DNA of 8,270 nt from an uncultured Pseudomonadota bacterium (GTDB lineage Bacteria > Pseudomonadota > Gammaproteobacteria > Burkholderiales > SG8-39): the NCBI GenBank assembly GCA_903895005.1, contig CAITSH010000431.1, positions 1 through 8,270 on the forward strand, given 5' to 3'. The notes under the pieces were generated by a model, which was not told the DNA's origin, searched no databases, and saw only the letters and a program-made list of their open reading frames with translations. Position numbers and translations under genes: made by a program. Shown here in pieces: positions 6,211 through 8,270 of the stretch (the first letter of the stretch is position 1; every line of letters starts with the position of its first letter).

Positions 6211-7436
6211 TGCGTGCCTTTCCAGGCGCGCGCGGCACCAGAACTAAGTAAGTGTTCTATGTCCTGCTCGCCGTAGCCCGCCTCGGCAAGGATCTCGCGC
6301 GTGTGCTGGCCAAGCTTGGGCGCGCCGCTAAAATCCGTGCGTGCGCCGCCGGACAGCTTGTTGGCCGGGCGCATATTCCAGATGGCCCCTTCGGTCGGGT
6401 GCTCCACGCGCTGGAAAAATCCCGCGTCCCTGAGGTGCGGGTCCTGCTGTAAGGATTCGAGTGTGTGGTACGGCGCGGTGGGCACGTCCGCCTGCTCGAG
6501 TATTCCCAGCCACTCGACGGACGTCTTTTGCTTCATGCCTTCGGCGCGAATGGCGAAATAGGCCGCGACATTCTTGAAGCGCGCTCCCACGCTGGAAAAG
6601 CGCGCGTCGTCCTTGAGTTCGGGCCTGCCGATCGCGGAGAACAGCGCGAACGCCTGCGCATCCGTATTGGCGGAAATGCAGATGTAGCCATCCTTGGTCG
6701 GAATGGGCCGGTTCTCTGGATCAAGCACACGCGGATCGCCGTAAGCCCGGCCCGCACCCTCGCTGACCAGGGGCGGCTCGAAGGTGCCAAGGTACATGTG
6801 CTCGGTCATTACCTGGGTCACCATGTTTTCGAACATGGGAATTTCAATCGACTGGCCTTCGCCGCTTTTCTCGCGCTTGAACAAGGCCATCAGGATCATC
6901 TGCACCGCGATCAGGCCCACTGTGCGGTCGGCCATCACGTAGGGGACGTAACGCGGCGTACCGCTCACGCGCTCGTGCAAGGCCGCCACGCCAGAGGCCC
7001 CCTGGATTATTGAATCGTAGGCGGGTTTGTCCTTGTAGCGTCCGTCCTGGCCAAACCCAAACATGCCGCAATAGACAATACGCGGGTTGACCGCGCGCAC
7101 CGCCTCATAGGATAGGCCCATGCGCACCATCGAATCGGGTCGTACATTCCACAACAACACATCGGCGGTTTTAATCATGCGCGTCAGCGCAGCCAGCCCG
7201 TCGCCCGACTTGAGGTCAAGCACGATGGAGCGCTTGTTGCGATTAAGATGCAGGAATTTCCCCGACATGCCCTCGCTGCGCCCGCGCCCGGCAAGCGTGC
7301 GACCGATATCACCGTTGGGACTTTCAACCTTGATCACATCAGCGCCATGGTCGGCGAGGATTTGCGTCGCCAGCGGCCCGATCACCACGGAGGTCAGATC
7401 CAGGATGCGAACACCCTCAAGCGAACCGCCACTCAT
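6207..7436 (-). CDS. Family III CoA-transferase (CaiB/BaiF type)
   Basis: Moves CoA from a donor such as succinyl-CoA or acetyl-CoA to a carboxylic acid in the cytoplasm, so the acid can be degraded without spending ATP. The 409 residues fit the family (about 400). It begins with the standard LEGVRILDLTSVVIGPLATQ (6-25), followed by LADHGADVIKVESPNGD (27-43), LNRNKRSIVLDLK (64-76) and the active-site stretch KPAYDSIIQGASG (137-149), where Asp141 matches the catalytic aspartate that forms the acyl anhydride in formyl-CoA transferase. GEGQSIEIPMFE follows in the middle domain. The ATG at 7436 overlaps the hydratase stop by four bases (ATGA, 7433-7436). There is no strong ribosome binding site, which fits translational coupling. 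The 3' end overlaps the Bug start the same way. A neighbouring MaoC-like hydratase and a Bug receptor suggest an unsaturated or hydroxylated dicarboxylate such as itaconate or mesaconate; that is inference. Confidence 0.93.
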   Translation of the reverse strand: MSGGSLEGVRILDLTSVVIGPLATQILADHGADVIKVESPNGDIGRTLAGRGRSEGMSGKFLHLNRNKRSIVLDLKSGDGLAALTRMIKTADVLLWNVRPDSMVRMGLSYEAVRAVNPRIVYCGMFGFGQDGRYKDKPAYDSIIQGASGVAALHERVSGTPRYVPYVMADRTVGLIAVQMILMALFKREKSGEGQSIEIPMFENMVTQVMTEHMYLGTFEPPLVSEGAGRAYGDPRVLDPENRPIPTKDGYICISANTDAQAFALFSAIGRPELKDDARFSSVGARFKNVAAYFAIRAEGMKQKTSVEWLGILEQADVPTAPYHTLESLQQDPHLRDAGFFQRVEHPTEGAIWNMRPANKLSGGARTDFSGAPKLGQHTREILAEAGYGEQDIEHLLSSGAARAWKGTQ

Positions 7437-8270
7437 ACGCCCGCCATTTCCAGCTCCGCCTCTATCGCAGGCTTGCCGCGATCATCCAGGGCGCGCAATT
7501 GCAGCTTGCCGCCCGCAGTGCCGCCCTCATTAACGTGAACGGGCCCGCCGCACAACGTGAGGACCCGGTTGATAAACAGCGGCCCAACATTGCGCGTCGC
7601 AGACGACTTGATTTCACGACCGGTCTGCTGCCTCGCCAGTTCCCACAACAGCAAGGTGGTAAGGCCGCCGTTGACCACCAGATCCGGATAAGCCTCGACA
7701 CCCCGGGCATAAGCGGTGTCGTAGTGGATGCGGTGCGCATTATAGGTAAGCGCAGAGTAACGGAACAACAGGGTCGGGTCCGGCGTCAGCGTGCGCGACC
7801 ACGGCACCTCCGGTAAAGCGGCGACCTCGCGCTCCGGCGCAGCAACCCCGGCCGCTGCGGGTTTGGCCTCCTCCCGATACACGATGTCCTGCTCCTCGAT
7901 CACCGCAAGCCCGCGTGGCGAACTGATTTCGTGGCGCACAGTGACAAAACACATCTGCCCGCTGCGTCCGGTTTTCGGCTCGATGCGTTCGATGCGCGAG
8001 ACCCGGCTGACCTCGTCACCGATCAACAGGTCGGCACGAAATTCCACACGGCGTCCTGCAAACATGCGCCGCGGCAGGGGCACCGGCGGCAACAGCCCGC
8101 CCTTGGCCGGATGCCCGTCTGCGGCAAGGCCGGACTGGCGCTCTGTGGTGGCAAACAACAACACATACCATCCGGAGGGCAGCACCGCTCCGCGCCTGCG
8201 ATCAAAAGAGGGCATGTCCAGCAAGGCGGCGCGGCGCCTTGCCGCCGGCCGGGTTACCACATCTTCCGAC
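7433..8270 (-). CDS. MaoC-like acyl-CoA hydratase (mesaconyl-C4-CoA hydratase / HTD2 type), partial
   Basis: Likely adds water to an enoyl-CoA, or removes it, using a double hotdog fold. The reading frame stays open to the right edge, so the 5' end is missing. The first in-frame GTG (8260) is not a good start, because residues Ser-Glu-Asp lie in frame before it and the family usually begins about 10-15 residues earlier. Counting from that GTG, the N-terminal hotdog half holds LPSGWYVLLFATTERQSGL (27-45), GGLLPPVPLPRRMFAGRRVE (54-73) and FVTVRHEI (105-112), matching the FAS1-like dehydratase N-terminal domain. A proline/alanine linker at about 133-152 leads to the second half, with FRYSALTYNAHRIHYD (166-181). 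In that motif the hydratase-2 histidine (His179) and asparagine (Asn174) seem kept, while the usual Asp of GDxN is not apparent, as I recall for this subgroup. It ends in a 4-base overlap with the CoA-transferase gene. Hydratases of this type act on mesaconyl-C4-CoA or itaconyl-CoA; the actual substrate is unproven. Confidence 0.9.
   Translation of the reverse strand, partial: SEDVVTRPAARRRAALLDMPSFDRRRGAVLPSGWYVLLFATTERQSGLAADGHPAKGGLLPPVPLPRRMFAGRRVEFRADLLIGDEVSRVSRIERIEPKTGRSGQMCFVTVRHEISSPRGLAVIEEQDIVYREEAKPAAAGVAAPEREVAALPEVPWSRTLTPDPTLLFRYSALTYNAHRIHYDTAYARGVEAYPDLVVNGGLTTLLLWELARQQTGREIKSSATRNVGPLFINRVLTLCGGPVHVNEGGTAGGKLQLRALDDRGKPAIEAELEMAGV

Noticed and set aside
6465..7013. + strand open frame (182 codons) opposite the CoA-transferase
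   Set aside because: It is a shadow of a well-supported gene with conserved active-site motifs on the other strand.

Overview
The window looks like a chromosomal segment of a betaproteobacterium, most likely Burkholderiales. The grounds are two adjacent Bug-type (TctC-like) periplasmic binding proteins, a family greatly expanded in that order, coding sequence that is clearly GC-rich, and a family III CoA-transferase and a MaoC-like hydratase joined to a Bug gene by 4-base ATGA overlaps. No tRNA, rRNA, mobile element, CRISPR array or phage gene was seen.

Layout. Positions 1-81 hold two terminator-like hairpins back to back: one on the + strand for a gene that must end just left of the window, and one on the - strand for acs. 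Positions 138-2108 (-) encode a complete AMP-forming acetyl-CoA synthetase. Positions 2109-2508 are a divergent control region, AT-rich in its second half, with several palindromes. Positions 2509-4146 (+) encode a second, shorter acyl-CoA ligase of the benzoate/medium-chain acid type. It converges, with a 13-base gap, on a - strand cluster that fills the rest of the window. In transcription order (right to left) that cluster is: a MaoC-like hydratase cut by the right edge, a CaiB/BaiF CoA-transferase, a Bug protein, a 119-base leader with hairpins and a palindrome, and a second Bug protein.

How the genes may work together. The hydratase, CoA-transferase and first Bug gene overlap and are almost certainly one transcript. 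The logic is capture of an organic acid in the periplasm, transfer of CoA to it in the cytoplasm, and hydration of the unsaturated acyl-CoA. This matches the general logic of C5-dicarboxylate (itaconate, mesaconate or citramalate) breakdown, but the substrate cannot be read from sequence. acs would take up acetate from such pathways, and the solo ligase activates a further unidentified carboxylic acid. These are all known families. The least explained parts are the palindrome cluster before the ligase, the palindrome and hairpins between the Bug genes, and the shortened loop in the distal Bug protein. I saw no evidence of a wholly new system.
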